From: Halobacteroides halobius DSM 5150
Lineage (GTDB): Bacteria; Bacillota; Halanaerobiia; Halobacteroidales; Halobacteroidaceae
Direction of reading: 5' to 3'
Assembly: GCF_000328625.1 (NCBI RefSeq)
Contig: NC_019978.1
Coordinates: 2,542,001-2,606,000, forward strand
Length of the DNA stretch: 64,000 nt
A program made the translations under genes and the position numbers. Positions 1 through 8,785 of this stretch are shown here, piece by piece (position 1 is the stretch's first letter; the number at the start of each line of letters is the position of its first letter). The notes below the pieces were generated by a model. It was not told where the DNA came from, searched no databases, and worked only from the letters and a program-made list of their open reading frames with translations.

Positions 1-399
1 CTTTACTAAATCTGCTCCAACTTGATAAGCATTAACAATTTCAGTTGGAGTCATAACTCCTGGAACCACTACTTTCCCATAGCGATTACAAACTTTAATC
101 ACATCTTGATTTAAGTTAGGAGCAAAGATAAATTCAGCTCCAGCTAGGATAGCATCTCGGGCTGTTTCACCATCTAATACTGTTCCAGCTCCTACAATTG
201 CATCTGTATCCTCTACCCTTTCTGATACTTCTTCAATTAAATTTATAGCACCAGGAGAATTTAAAGTTATTTCTAAAGCTTTTACTTCTCCTTCTAATAG
301 AGCATCAACAATATTAACTACTTTATCTACTTCCATACCTCTAATAACTGCTACAACTCCACTATCTATAATTGTTTGTAGATTCTCTTGTTTTTCCAC
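1..399 (-). CDS. eda: KDPG/KDG-6-phosphate aldolase, 3' end beyond window
   Basis: Cleaves 2-keto-3-deoxy-6-phosphogluconate to pyruvate and glyceraldehyde-3-phosphate in the cytosol, the last step of the pathway fed by the neighbouring kinase. The first 133 codons are visible. The start is a GTG at 399, since an upstream ATG runs straight into a stop and a GGGGGG Shine-Dalgarno lies 5 nt before the GTG. Family motifs seen: VVAVIRG near the N-terminus, ALEITLNSP with the expected catalytic Glu, VGAGTVL, and PGVMTPTEI. The last readable codon is a Lys where the Schiff-base lysine is expected, so the remainder lies off the window. It is 16 nt downstream of kdgK and surely in its operon. Confidence 0.93.
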   Translation of the reverse strand, partial: MEKQENLQTIIDSGVVAVIRGMEVDKVVNIVDALLEGEVKALEITLNSPGAINLIEEVSERVEDTDAIVGAGTVLDGETARDAILAGAEFIFAPNLNQDVIKVCNRYGKVVVPGVMTPTEIVNAYQVGADLVK

Positions 400-415
400 T
401 TTTATCCCCCCATTA

Positions 416-1366
416 CTATCTAGTAATAGCTTCTTTCTCTCCCGTAAATACTTCCACTTCTTCTCTAGTAGGTAGTCCCTCTACGTCACCAATAACTGTA
501 GTAGCAAAAGCACCTACTGCATTAGCTAATCTAGTAGATTCTACTAAATCTTTTCCTCTTAATTGACCAGAAATAAATCCAGCTGCAAAACCATCTCCTG
601 CTCCAATTGGATCTACAACTCTCTCTACTGGATAACCTGCTACTTTTTCCTTACTATCTTTGTTAGCTACCAAAGCACCTTTGGCTCCTAATTTAACTAC
701 CACAATCTCTGCACCTAAATTTAAAATTTCTTCAGCTATCTCTGTTGGATCATCTGTTCCTAACAAAATTTCTCCTTCTTCCATTCCTGGTAATACAACA
801 TCTACCTTCTTAAATAAATCTAACATAACTTCTCGCATTCTTTCTTTACTCCACAATTTTAAACGCAAGTTAGGGTCTAAAGAAACCTTAACATTATTCT
901 CTTTAGCTATTTTAATTGCTTTTAAAATTGTATTGTGACAAGATTCACTTAGTGCAGGTGTAATACCTGTTAAATGTAAATACTTAGCTTGGGCAATATA
1001 ATCTTCAGATAGATCTTCTGGCTTCATTTTACTAGCTGCTGACCCATGCCGATAATAATAAACATTACTCTCTCCTAATTCTCTTCTTTCTTTAAAGAAT
1101 AATCCTGTAGGAGCCTGAGAAGTAAACTTAACTTGGGAAGTATCCACTCCCTCTCCTCTAATAAAAGATTTCACATACTCCCCATGTGGATCATCTCCTA
1201 ATTTACTAAACCAACCTACTTGATGATCTAATCTAGCTAAGCCAATAGCAAAATTACTTTCCGCTCCTCCTAATTGCTTTTTATAATCATAAATATACTT
1301 TAGACTCCCTGCTTCTACAGGATTCATCATCACCATAGTCTCTCCAAGAGTAACTACATCTAGCAT
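416..1366 (-). CDS. kdgK: 2-dehydro-3-deoxygluconokinase (PfkB family)
   Basis: Phosphorylates 2-keto-3-deoxygluconate with ATP, giving the substrate of the aldolase that follows. The 316-aa length is normal for the ribokinase/PfkB family. The N-terminal GGAESNFA (about 33-40) is the sugar-binding signature and GAGDGFAAG (255-263) carries the anion hole and the catalytic Asp258. Identification as KdgK rather than fructokinase rests on the YYYRHGSAAS segment and on the eda neighbour. It lies 18 nt after the dehydrogenase gene, in one operon of dehydrogenase, kinase and aldolase. Confidence 0.9.
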   Translation of the reverse strand: MLDVVTLGETMVMMNPVEAGSLKYIYDYKKQLGGAESNFAIGLARLDHQVGWFSKLGDDPHGEYVKSFIRGEGVDTSQVKFTSQAPTGLFFKERRELGESNVYYYRHGSAASKMKPEDLSEDYIAQAKYLHLTGITPALSESCHNTILKAIKIAKENNVKVSLDPNLRLKLWSKERMREVMLDLFKKVDVVLPGMEEGEILLGTDDPTEIAEEILNLGAEIVVVKLGAKGALVANKDSKEKVAGYPVERVVDPIGAGDGFAAGFISGQLRGKDLVESTRLANAVGAFATTVIGDVEGLPTREEVEVFTGEKEAITR

Positions 1367-1384
1367 AATTTACCCTCCCTAAAT

Positions 1385-2362
1385 TTATTTATCTAACACA
1401 TCTTGATTAACTAAGTACTTAGGTTTGTTATCAACTAATACATCTGCAACCCCTTCGGCTGCTCTTGTTTTTAATTCGACTAGTGCATCTTCAGAATACC
1501 AACCCACATGAGGATTAATAATTACATTATCCATCTCTAATAATGGATTATCCTTTTCAATTGGCTCTTGTTCTGTTACATCTAAACCAGCTCCAGCTAA
1601 TTCTTCATTTTCTAATGCTTCAATTAATGCTGCTTCATCTATTACTGCACCTCTAGCTGTATTAACAATAAAAGCTGATTCTTTCATTAACTTAAATTCT
1701 TTAGTGCTAATCATATGTCTTGTCTTCTCATTTAAAGGTGCATGAACTGATATAAAGTCTGCTTTTTCCATTAATTCATCTAACTCAACTAATTCAACTC
1801 CATATTCCTCCTCTACACCTTCATCTACAAAGGGATCATAAACTAATAATTCAAGTCCAAAAGCTGCAGTCTTCTCTGCTAATTTATGGGGAATTTTTCC
1901 AAAACCAACAATTCCTAAACTCCTACCTCGCAATCGATAAATTGGTTTTCCAACATTAAAGTCCCAATTTCCTGCCTTAACATCATTGTTCAGTAAGACA
2001 GTCTTTCTAGCACAGGCTAGTAATAAAGCTAAAGCTTGATCTGATACTTCATCTTGACAATACTCTGCTACATTAACCACCTTAACTCCATATTCAGTTG
2101 CTGCTTTTAAATCTACTGTATCTACTCCTATCCCATACCGAGCTACAACTTTTAAATCAGGTAAGGCCTTAAATACTTTTTCGCCTATTTGAGCATACTG
2201 AACTAACAAACCTTCTATATCTTCAGGAGCTGCCTCGATAACTTCTTCCTCAGTTCTAGCTTGTGCCTTTAAAAATTGAGCATCAATCTCCTCTAATACC
2301 TTTTCTTCATACTCTAAAGTTTCATATTCATAATCAGTAACCATCACTTTAAATTTAGACAT
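1385..2362 (-). CDS. D-isomer-specific 2-hydroxyacid dehydrogenase (CtBP-like)
   Basis: A 325-aa NAD(P)-dependent dehydrogenase of the D-2-hydroxyacid family, closest by eye to the CtBP-like branch. The catalytic triad is visible: Arg237 in NTARG, Glu266 in TEQEP and His285 in NPHVGW. The nucleotide motif is GFGKIP (153-158), with Pro in place of the usual third Gly. As first gene of the run leading to kdgK and eda, it probably oxidises or reduces a sugar acid on the way to 2-keto-3-deoxygluconate; the actual substrate cannot be read from the sequence. A copy of the putative IclR operator lies about 55 nt upstream of the ATG. Confidence 0.85.
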   Translation of the reverse strand: MSKFKVMVTDYEYETLEYEEKVLEEIDAQFLKAQARTEEEVIEAAPEDIEGLLVQYAQIGEKVFKALPDLKVVARYGIGVDTVDLKAATEYGVKVVNVAEYCQDEVSDQALALLLACARKTVLLNNDVKAGNWDFNVGKPIYRLRGRSLGIVGFGKIPHKLAEKTAAFGLELLVYDPFVDEGVEEEYGVELVELDELMEKADFISVHAPLNEKTRHMISTKEFKLMKESAFIVNTARGAVIDEAALIEALENEELAGAGLDVTEQEPIEKDNPLLEMDNVIINPHVGWYSEDALVELKTRAAEGVADVLVDNKPKYLVNQDVLDK

Positions 2363-2416
2363 TATAACTCCTCCTTTATTAATTTAGTACTGAAAATAGT
2401 ATTGTTTCTATATAAA

Positions 2417-2429
2417 AAACCTTGTTTCA
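2417..2429. promoter_or_regulatory. Candidate IclR-family operator upstream of the hydroxyacid dehydrogenase operon
   Basis: AAACCTTGTTTCA matches 12 of 13 bases of the sequence found in the other two promoter regions of this block (5863 and 6799). A weaker half-match (ATTGTTTC) precedes it at 2401. Function as operator is inferred from the recurrence and from similarity to KdgR-type GAAAC/GTTTC half sites. Confidence 0.5.
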
Positions 2430-2610
2430 AATATATGGTAAAAATTAAAGACTACCCTAGCAAATTTCTAATATCTCCTCTAATTTATCATTGTATAGTA
2501 TCTTTAAGCCCTATTATATTTTCATTTTCAATAGCAATTTTTCTGACTAAATCCACTTCTATATTTATCCCTGTTAAATTTGATAAATAGGTTGTAATTA
2601 CGCTCCTTAA

Positions 2611-3900
2611 TTAACCCATCATTAAATTAGGAATAAACATAACCAACTGTGGGAAAAAGATCAATAAAATTAATATAACCATTAAAGTAAATAAAAATGG
2701 TAAAATAGACTTAACTAACTGCTCCATTTTAACATTACCGACTCCACATGCTACATAAAGCACTGTTCCCACTGGTGGAGTAATTAATCCAATTCCTAAA
2801 TTAATACACATAATTACACCAAAATAAACTGGGCTAATGCCAAGTTGTTCAACTATTGGTAACAAGATTGGAGCTAAAATTAATAAAGCAGGAGTCAAAT
2901 CCATAACACAACCAACAACTAATAATAAAGCATTGATAATTAACATAATTACTATCTGAGAACTAGTAACACTGTTAATCAACTCAGCCAGCTGATATGG
3001 TACTCGGGCTGTAGTCAATAACCATGCTGTTACCATTGCCATTCCACATAAGAATAATACAGTAGCTGTTACTCGAGCTGTTTTTAGTAGTAAATCAGGA
3101 ATATCACCAAAATCAATTTCTTTATAAACAAAAATTGATAAGACTAAAGATAATATTACTGCAATAGCTCCTGCTTCAGTAGCCGTAAAAACACCACCTA
3201 AAATTCCACCTACGATTAATAAAGGTAATGATAGAGCTAAACTTGCTTCTTTAAAACTTGAAATAACCTCTTTAAAACTGAAACTCTTACTTGCTGTAGC
3301 CTCTGCATTACCATAACTATTTCGTTTAGTAGTAAAATAAGTAGTTACCATCAAAGCAGACCCTACTAAAATTCCTGGAATAATTCCTGCCATAAAAATC
3401 TGAGCAATTGATGTATTAGTTGTAATTCCGTATAAAATAAAGGGAATACTTGGTGGGATAATAATTCCTATTACAGCCGAAGAAGCAGTAATTGCAGAGG
3501 AATAATCAGCTGGATAATCCTCTTCTACCATAGGAGGAATCAATAACCCTCCAATTGCTGCTGTATCAGCAATTGCTGAACCAGAAATACCACCAAAAAA
3601 CATACTAGCTAAAATATTAACATGTCCTAAACCACCAGTAATAAATCCAACTAAGGAATCAGCAAATTTAACTAGTCTTTTAGCTATTCCTCCTGTATTC
3701 ATAATCTCTCCTACAAACATAAAAAATGGAATTGCCAACAACGGAAAACTATTCATCCCTTGAATCATCTTTTTGGTTAAAATTACAAAGTCAAAATCCA
3801 TAGCAGACATAATTACCATATTGGATAATCCTAAACTAAATGCAACCGGAATTCCTAAAAATACAAAGGAAAATAAAGTTCCTAAAAATAACCATAGCAT
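2611..3900 (-). CDS. dctM: TRAP transporter large permease (DctM family)
   Basis: The large membrane subunit of a tripartite ATP-independent periplasmic transporter, which drives uptake of an organic acid with an ion gradient. The 429-aa protein has about a dozen hydrophobic segments and family signatures such as FGGISGSAIADTAAIG (about 104-119) and TEAGAIAV. It follows the small permease by 26 nt and the binding protein further upstream (order dctP-dctQ-dctM). Linkage to kdgK, eda and an IclR regulator suggests a hexuronate, aldonate or ketodeoxygluconate as substrate. The predicted membrane form is normal, with no sign of damage. Confidence 0.92.
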   Translation of the reverse strand: MLWLFLGTLFSFVFLGIPVAFSLGLSNMVIMSAMDFDFVILTKKMIQGMNSFPLLAIPFFMFVGEIMNTGGIAKRLVKFADSLVGFITGGLGHVNILASMFFGGISGSAIADTAAIGGLLIPPMVEEDYPADYSSAITASSAVIGIIIPPSIPFILYGITTNTSIAQIFMAGIIPGILVGSALMVTTYFTTKRNSYGNAEATASKSFSFKEVISSFKEASLALSLPLLIVGGILGGVFTATEAGAIAVILSLVLSIFVYKEIDFGDIPDLLLKTARVTATVLFLCGMAMVTAWLLTTARVPYQLAELINSVTSSQIVIMLIINALLLVVGCVMDLTPALLILAPILLPIVEQLGISPVYFGVIMCINLGIGLITPPVGTVLYVACGVGNVKMEQLVKSILPFLFTLMVILILLIFFPQLVMFIPNLMMG

Positions 3901-3926
3901 GTTATCCCTCCTAATTAATCATCAAA

Positions 3927-4430
3927 TTATACTACCTTTTCTTCTTCCTGTGACTCTTTTTTATTTGAATTACTAAATAAATTACTAATTCTTCTTTTTA
4001 TCTTTCCTAAAGCAATTAAGAACATAAAAATAGTACTGACTGGAACGATAGCATAAACTCTACTCATCGGAATTTGTAATGCTGGTGATGTATTCGAAGT
4101 AAATTGAACAACTGTAATTCCCGTCTTAATTAATACAGCAATAACTAATAATACTCCTAAATCTGCAATTAATCTAACTATTGTCTTAACTTTCTCTGAT
4201 GGTATCAAATCTATCACAAGATCTAATCCAATATGCTCATCTTTTTCATAAGCTAATACTGCTCCTAGAAAAGTTAGCCAAATAAATAAAAATCTTGATG
4301 CTTCTGATGCCCAGCCTAAAGAATTATTTAATACATATCTAGAAAAAACATTCAGATTAACAACTATCATAATAGTAATCGTAATAAATATTACAAAATA
4401 TTTATACAAATTATAAATTTTCTTAAACAT
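3927..4430 (-). CDS. dctQ: TRAP transporter small permease (DctQ family)
   Basis: The 167-aa small membrane subunit that pairs with DctM. Four hydrophobic segments are seen (about 12-30, 45-62, 85-105 and 127-142). The motif NNSLGWASEASRFLFIWLTF, with Trp and Glu next to the second helix, is characteristic of DctQ proteins. The charged C-terminal tail is rich in Lys and Glu. It sits between the binding protein and the large permease and is separated from dctP by a long perfect palindrome, which probably lowers its expression relative to the binding protein. Confidence 0.9.
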   Translation of the reverse strand: MFKKIYNLYKYFVIFITITIMIVVNLNVFSRYVLNNSLGWASEASRFLFIWLTFLGAVLAYEKDEHIGLDLVIDLIPSEKVKTIVRLIADLGVLLVIAVLIKTGITVVQFTSNTSPALQIPMSRVYAIVPVSTIFMFLIALGKIKRRISNLFSNSNKKESQEEEKVV

Positions 4431-4450
4431 TTTAATTCACCTCCTGATAC

Positions 4451-4490
4451 TAAATAAATATAGAGGGGATATCCCCTCTATATTTATTTA
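4451..4490. terminator. 40-bp perfect palindrome between dctP and dctQ (attenuating or stabilising hairpin)
   Basis: Twenty bases from 4451 are followed by their exact reverse complement to 4490; the core is AGAGGGGATATCCCCTCT. In the mRNA this forms a very long hairpin starting 4 nt after the dctP stop. No long U-run follows, so it is more likely a partial terminator or 3'-end protector that keeps binding-protein mRNA above permease mRNA than a full stop. Confidence 0.7.
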
Positions 4491-4494
4491 ACTT

Positions 4495-5550
4495 TTACTT
4501 GTTTTGGTATTCTTCAACTTCATTCATTACATCTTTAATTAACCCAGCACCAATTTCTTCTTCATATTTTTCATAAACTGGTTGAACTGCTTTTTGGAAT
4601 GCCTTCTTTTCTTCAGCAGAAAGAATAGTTACATTCATCTTATCCTTTAATTTCTCTCTATACTTAGCATTCATCTCACGATTTATTTTTCTTTGATAAT
4701 CTTTAACCTCTTTAGCTGTTTCTCTAAGGATTTTTTGTAAATCACTAGGTAATTTATCATAAAACTTCTCAGAGACCATTAATACAAATGGAGAATAAAC
4801 ATGTCCAGTATTAGTTACATAATCCTGAACTTCATAGAAGTTTTGTAGATAAATAGTTCCCCATGGGTTTTCCTGTCCATCAACTACACCTTGTTGCATA
4901 GCAGAGAATAATTCGCCAAATGCCATTGGAGTTGGATTAGCTCCCATAGCTTCCCAAGCAGCTAAATGAATTGGATTTTCCATAGTTCTTACTTTTAATC
5001 CTTTAATATCTGCAGGTGTTTTTACTGCTCTTACACTATTAGTTAAATGACGAAAACCATTCTCCCAATAAGCTAATCCAATAAGGCCTTCCTTTTCTAA
5101 CTTCTTAAGTAATCTTTGACCTACAGGACCATCTAATACATAATCAGCAGCTTTATTACTTGGGAATAAGAATGGTAAATCAAATACCTTAAATTCTGGT
5201 ATAAAACCACCAATTGGAGCTGTCGAAGGACAAGTTACTTCCTGAGTTCCTAACTGTAATGCTTCCATCATTTCACGGTCATCACCAAGCTGACTAGAAT
5301 GATATAACTCCATCTCAATCCGTCCATCACTTCTTTTTTCGACCATTTGTTTCCACTTCTCTAATGCTTTAAACTGAGCCGATTTATCATTTAACCCAAT
5401 ACCAGCTCGAATAGTATAAACTTTCTTCTTATTATTATCTTTATCTTCACCAAAAATCCACCAAGCACCAGCATCACTACTAAGAGTCAACAAAGAACCT
5501 GCTAATAAAACTAAAACTAAAGCAACTGATGTAAGTTTCTTATTAAACAT
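4495..5550 (-). CDS. dctP: TRAP transporter solute-binding protein (DctP family)
   Basis: The extracytoplasmic binding protein of the TRAP system, 351 aa. An N-terminal signal peptide is visible (Lys-rich start, hydrophobic stretch 8-24, small residues near 25-28). The mature part shows family features: RAGIGLNDKSAQFKALEKW, SSQLGDDREMMEALQLGTQE, LKVRTMENPIHLAAWEAMG (the Arg that binds substrate carboxylate) and QQGVVDGQENPW. It is the first gene of dctPQM. A leader hairpin and a candidate IclR operator lie upstream. The ligand is not readable; the neighbouring keto-deoxy-sugar enzymes point to a sugar acid. Confidence 0.92.
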   Translation of the reverse strand: MFNKKLTSVALVLVLLAGSLLTLSSDAGAWWIFGEDKDNNKKKVYTIRAGIGLNDKSAQFKALEKWKQMVEKRSDGRIEMELYHSSQLGDDREMMEALQLGTQEVTCPSTAPIGGFIPEFKVFDLPFLFPSNKAADYVLDGPVGQRLLKKLEKEGLIGLAYWENGFRHLTNSVRAVKTPADIKGLKVRTMENPIHLAAWEAMGANPTPMAFGELFSAMQQGVVDGQENPWGTIYLQNFYEVQDYVTNTGHVYSPFVLMVSEKFYDKLPSDLQKILRETAKEVKDYQRKINREMNAKYREKLKDKMNVTILSAEEKKAFQKAVQPVYEKYEEEIGAGLIKDVMNEVEEYQNK

Positions 5551-5587
5551 TTAAATTCCCCCTCTAAATTTTAGTAAAATAATAAAT

Positions 5588-5631
5588 GCCTACTCCACCC
5601 ATATTAAAATTAAATATAGGTTCCAGTAGGC
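5588..5631 (-). other. Leader hairpin in the 5' region of dctP
   Basis: Seven-base arms GCCTACT and AGTAGGC enclose an AT-rich loop. In the dctP transcript the hairpin is followed by an AT-rich stretch (ATTTATTATTTT) before the Shine-Dalgarno. It may be a weak attenuator; no known riboswitch class was recognised. Confidence 0.35.
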
Positions 5632-5862
5632 TTGTAAAGTTATAATCTTATTCTACTTTTAAATTATTTCTTATTAAGAAACTAAGTTTTAATAAATGGG
5701 CAAAATTTAAATCCCTTACTTCTTTTCCACCCCCCCTTTTTAAGAAATTGGGAAAAACATAGGGTTATTATATAATCTTTATCGTATTATAAAACTATGT
5801 TTTGGTACAAAAGTAATAAAAAATGATACAACTTATTAAATTATAATTTGTTTCTTATTGAA

Positions 5863-5875
5863 AAACATTGTTTCA
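5863..5875. promoter_or_regulatory. Candidate IclR-family operator upstream of dctPQM
   Basis: AAACATTGTTTCA, identical to the copy at 6799. Here it sits inside a 19-bp palindrome, TTGAAA-N7-TTTCAA (5858-5876), the form expected for an IclR/KdgR dimer. Binding is inferred from recurrence and symmetry. Confidence 0.55.
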
Positions 5876-5979
5876 ACTTGATTACATTTATATTATAAGG
5901 AATTAAAAATCAATTGTCAAGGATTTCTACTATTTATTATAATTTGTTTTTTGTATAATATTATACTATTATTACTTTT

Positions 5980-6762
5980 CTATTGATTATTGGGATTATA
6001 ACCTAAACGGTATGATATCTGTAATCCTGTCTCTCTAACCTGCTTGGCTAATTCAGAGATTCTTTCTTTAGTAACTCTCATAGTTGGCCCTGAAACACTA
6101 ACTGCAGCTACTACATCTCCATCATAATCAAAAATTGGTGCTGCTATACACCTGATTCCTGCTTCATTCTCTATTTCATCAATAGCATATCCTCTCTCTT
6201 TAACGAGGTCTAAATGTTCTTTGAACTCCCGAGGATCTGTAATCGTATTCTCAGTCTGTTTAGGCATACCTTTCTTTTTAATTATCTTATCTACTTCTGT
6301 TTCAGCTAAATAAGCTGCCATTGCTTTACCAACTCCAGTACAATGAATTGGACCTCTAGCTCCTATTTGGGAAGCCATAGTGATCGTTTCTGGGCTTTTT
6401 ACCTTATCAATATATAAAACTTCCCCCTGATCTAAAGTAACTAAGTGTACTGTTTCATTAGTCTTTCTAACTAACTCTTCTATATATGGCTTTGCATACT
6501 CTCTGACTTCTAAATCATTAAAGATTCTACTCCCTAATTCAAATAACTTTAACCCTAACTTATATTTTCCAGTTTCTTGATCTTGTTCAACTAAACCCCT
6601 ATAAACTAAAGTAGATAATAACCTATGAACTGAACTCTTATGAACGTCCAATCTATTACCTATCTCTGTCACCCCCAACCCATTTTCATACTTTGCTAAC
6701 TCTTCTAAAATATTAATTGATCTATTTACAGATTTAACTAAGTTATTTGGTTTAGTTCTCAT
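5980..6762 (-). CDS. IclR family transcriptional regulator (KdgR-like)
   Basis: A 260-aa DNA-binding regulator. The N-terminal winged helix-turn-helix (about 8-65) contains GLGVTEIGNRLDVHKSSVHR. The C-terminal IclR effector domain (about 80-250) shows GARGPIHCTGVGKAMAAYL and AGIRCIAAPIFD. It stands between the TRAP operon and the glucoside PTS operon. The 13-bp motif AAACATTGTTTCA occurs upstream of itself and of dctP, and a near copy upstream of the dehydrogenase-kdgK-eda operon, so it most likely controls this sugar-acid block and itself. The effector is probably 2-keto-3-deoxygluconate or its phosphate, by analogy with KdgR. Confidence 0.9.
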   Translation of the reverse strand: MRTKPNNLVKSVNRSINILEELAKYENGLGVTEIGNRLDVHKSSVHRLLSTLVYRGLVEQDQETGKYKLGLKLFELGSRIFNDLEVREYAKPYIEELVRKTNETVHLVTLDQGEVLYIDKVKSPETITMASQIGARGPIHCTGVGKAMAAYLAETEVDKIIKKKGMPKQTENTITDPREFKEHLDLVKERGYAIDEIENEAGIRCIAAPIFDYDGDVVAAVSVSGPTMRVTKERISELAKQVRETGLQISYRLGYNPNNQ

Positions 6763-6798
6763 TTTATCTCTCCTTCCTCAAATTAATTTCTAATAATA

Positions 6799-6811
6799 AA
6801 ACATTGTTTCA
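6799..6811. promoter_or_regulatory. Candidate IclR-family operator upstream of its own gene
   Basis: AAACATTGTTTCA, identical to the copy at 5863, lies about 37 nt upstream of the iclR ATG, where it would overlap the promoter or leader. This suggests autoregulation. The rest of 6763-6990 shows nothing recognisable. Confidence 0.5.
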
Positions 6812-6990
6812 TATTATATTAATTAAAGACTATAATTATAAATTCCTTCTTCAACTTCACTTTTATTTGGTGTAAAATAAAGTTTAGTTTACCATAAATT
6901 TAGGATAGTACTTTATTATTCGCAGAAAAATAAGTCAATGTACTAAGATACTGAAATCTTACAGAAATTAAATAATTAAAACTATTATAT

Positions 6991-7022
6991 AAAGTCAGAG
7001 GCTATTAATAGCCTCTGACTTT
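6991..7022 (-). terminator. Terminator of the glucoside PTS operon
   Basis: AAAGTCAGAGGC-TATTAATA-GCCTCTGACTTT is a 12-bp perfect stem a few bases after the GH4 stop codon. Confidence 0.85.
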
Positions 7023-7034
7023 AAACATACTTAT

Positions 7035-8360
7035 CTATTTTAGTTCTGGCCAATAATCTTCATTAGCTTCAATTAACTCATCTAAAATCTCTTTAGCAAC
7101 TGGTGTATCAACTACTGTTCTATTTAGAGTTAACGCCTGCAATGCCTTATTATAGTCCTGTTCAAAGTAAGCATCTACAACCAACTTCTCATAAGCTAAC
7201 TGTCCTTCAATTAGTCCCTTCTGGAAAGTAGGAATTTCTCCTACTGCAAATGGCTTTGGCCCATTACTAGTAAGTTGGGCTGGTACCTCAACCATTGCAT
7301 CATCTGGTAAGTTAGAGATAATACCATTATTCTCTACAATTACAATATAAGTGTCTCCTATATTATAAGCTAAAGAAGCTGCCACTCGTACCATATAGCG
7401 ACCATGAATATCTACCTCTAAATCTGCTCCTTCAGTAGTTCCTGCTTCTGTGATACTATCAGATAACTCCTGGACTCTCTTTTCTCTACCATCCATTACC
7501 TGATTAGCTCTTGTATACTCTGGATCTACCTTATCTACCATCTTTTCAGGATATAAATAGTATTGTAGATAAGTGTTCGGTAGATACTCTGGGAAGTCAG
7601 TTAACATTCTCTCTACCTGCTTAAATGTCTTCTTCCAAGATGGATCTTCAGCAATCTCAGCATCCTCTGGAGCAAATCCTTTATTTAAGATATGACCTTT
7701 TAGCTTATCTGTCAAATCATTTCCTTCTTTGTCACGAATTTTAGTAAACCAGCCAAAGTGATTTAATCCAAAGTATTCTGGTACTAAGTCCCAGATTTCT
7801 TTATCTAAAATTCCTGCAAAACTAACCATAATTGCCGCTGGCATATCACAGATATTTAAGATCTTATTGTCATTAGGAAATTCTCTTTTTAAAGCCTCTG
7901 CTACAATTGCAGCTGGATTTGTATAATTTAAAATCCAAGCTTCTGAAGCATAAGTTCTAATATCATTAATCAGTTCAATCATATCTCCAATAGAACGCAT
8001 ACCATAAGCCATACCACCTGGACCACATGTCTCTTGGCCAACAACACCATGGCTTAATGGAATCTCTTCATCCTTGGCTCTCATTTCAAGTCCGCCAGTT
8101 CTAATTTGAACAAAAACAAAGTCAGCCCCTGTAAAAGCCTCTTCTTTATCAGTAGTATAGTTAAACTCTTCTACTTCAGGATATTTCTCTTTTAATATGA
8201 TTTCAGTAGCTTTAGCAACTCTTTCTTGTCTTTTAGCATCAATATCATAAAATGTAATACTTTTTAATGGAAAATTATCTTTTTCTGCTATTAGACTCAT
8301 AATCATACCTAGAGTATAAGTGCTTCCACCACCTGCTATGACTAGATTTTGTTTTTTCAT
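7035..8360 (-). CDS. GH4 6-phospho-glucosidase, alpha-type motif (GlvA/MalH-like)
   Basis: A glycoside hydrolase family 4 enzyme that hydrolyses a 6-phosphorylated disaccharide using NAD+ and Mn2+. The N-terminal Rossmann motif AGGGSTYT lies at 9-16. Cys171 in CDMP and His201 in NHFGW are the metal ligands. Residue 172 is Asp: from family knowledge the CDMP form marks 6-phospho-alpha-glucosidases, whereas beta-enzymes such as LicH carry CNxP. The 441-aa length and the end motif NEDYWPEL also resemble GlvA/MalH. It is the last gene of a run with Lac-family IIB, IIC and IIA subunits, a family more often paired with beta-glucosides. Substrate is therefore probably an alpha-glucoside phosphate, not proven. 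Confidence 0.85.
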   Translation of the reverse strand: MKKQNLVIAGGGSTYTLGMIMSLIAEKDNFPLKSITFYDIDAKRQERVAKATEIILKEKYPEVEEFNYTTDKEEAFTGADFVFVQIRTGGLEMRAKDEEIPLSHGVVGQETCGPGGMAYGMRSIGDMIELINDIRTYASEAWILNYTNPAAIVAEALKREFPNDNKILNICDMPAAIMVSFAGILDKEIWDLVPEYFGLNHFGWFTKIRDKEGNDLTDKLKGHILNKGFAPEDAEIAEDPSWKKTFKQVERMLTDFPEYLPNTYLQYYLYPEKMVDKVDPEYTRANQVMDGREKRVQELSDSITEAGTTEGADLEVDIHGRYMVRVAASLAYNIGDTYIVIVENNGIISNLPDDAMVEVPAQLTSNGPKPFAVGEIPTFQKGLIEGQLAYEKLVVDAYFEQDYNKALQALTLNRTVVDTPVAKEILDELIEANEDYWPELK

Positions 8361-8389
8361 GCAGTATGCCCCCCTATAAATTAACTTAT

Positions 8390-8734
8390 TTACTCTTTAT
8401 CCCTTTCTTCAAATAACAATACCATTTCAGAAACTAAATCTCTTGCCATGCTAGCATTCATAAAGTGATCTTCAGCATGGGCCAATAACAAACTCATATT
8501 TACTTCCTCACCAGCTGATTCTTTTTGTACTAAATTAGCATGCATTTTATGGGCTTTAGATAATTTCTCATTAGCCTCTTCTAGCAATTCTTTTGCTTTA
8601 TCATACTCACCTTTACGTGCCTTCCGTAAAGCCATCATTACATCACTTTTCCCGTCTCCAGCATGAGAGATAATTTGAAATACAATCTGTTCTATATCAA
8701 TATCCTCATTTAATTCAGATGCTTCCATAGCCAT
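8390..8734 (-). CDS. celC: PTS lactose/cellobiose-family IIA component
   Basis: A soluble 114-aa phosphocarrier that takes phosphate from HPr and passes it to the IIB protein. The phosphorylated His lies in LLLAHAEDHFM (about 83-93), and the all-helical IIA-Lac pattern is clear: IVFQIISHAGDGKSD then a Glu/Lys-rich central helix. It lies between the IIC and GH4 genes. The symbol refers to the protein family; the sugar is uncertain because the linked hydrolase has an alpha-type motif. Confidence 0.9.
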   Translation of the reverse strand: MAMEASELNEDIDIEQIVFQIISHAGDGKSDVMMALRKARKGEYDKAKELLEEANEKLSKAHKMHANLVQKESAGEEVNMSLLLAHAEDHFMNASMARDLVSEMVLLFEERDKE

Positions 8735-8785
8735 TTTTAATTCCCCCTTATCAACTTAAAAATTTATAAATAAGAAAATAATTTC

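Larger units (their letters stand above)
5551..5979. promoter_or_regulatory. 429-nt intergenic control region of the TRAP operon
   Basis: No gene seen. It holds a leader hairpin at 5588-5631 (GCCTACT pairing with AGTAGGC) close to dctP, a stretch of C-runs near 5733, and the candidate operator at 5863-5875. Weaker relatives of the operator occur at 5792 and 5848. The iclR gene upstream ends at 5980 without an obvious terminator hairpin, so read-through into dctP is possible. Confidence 0.55.
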
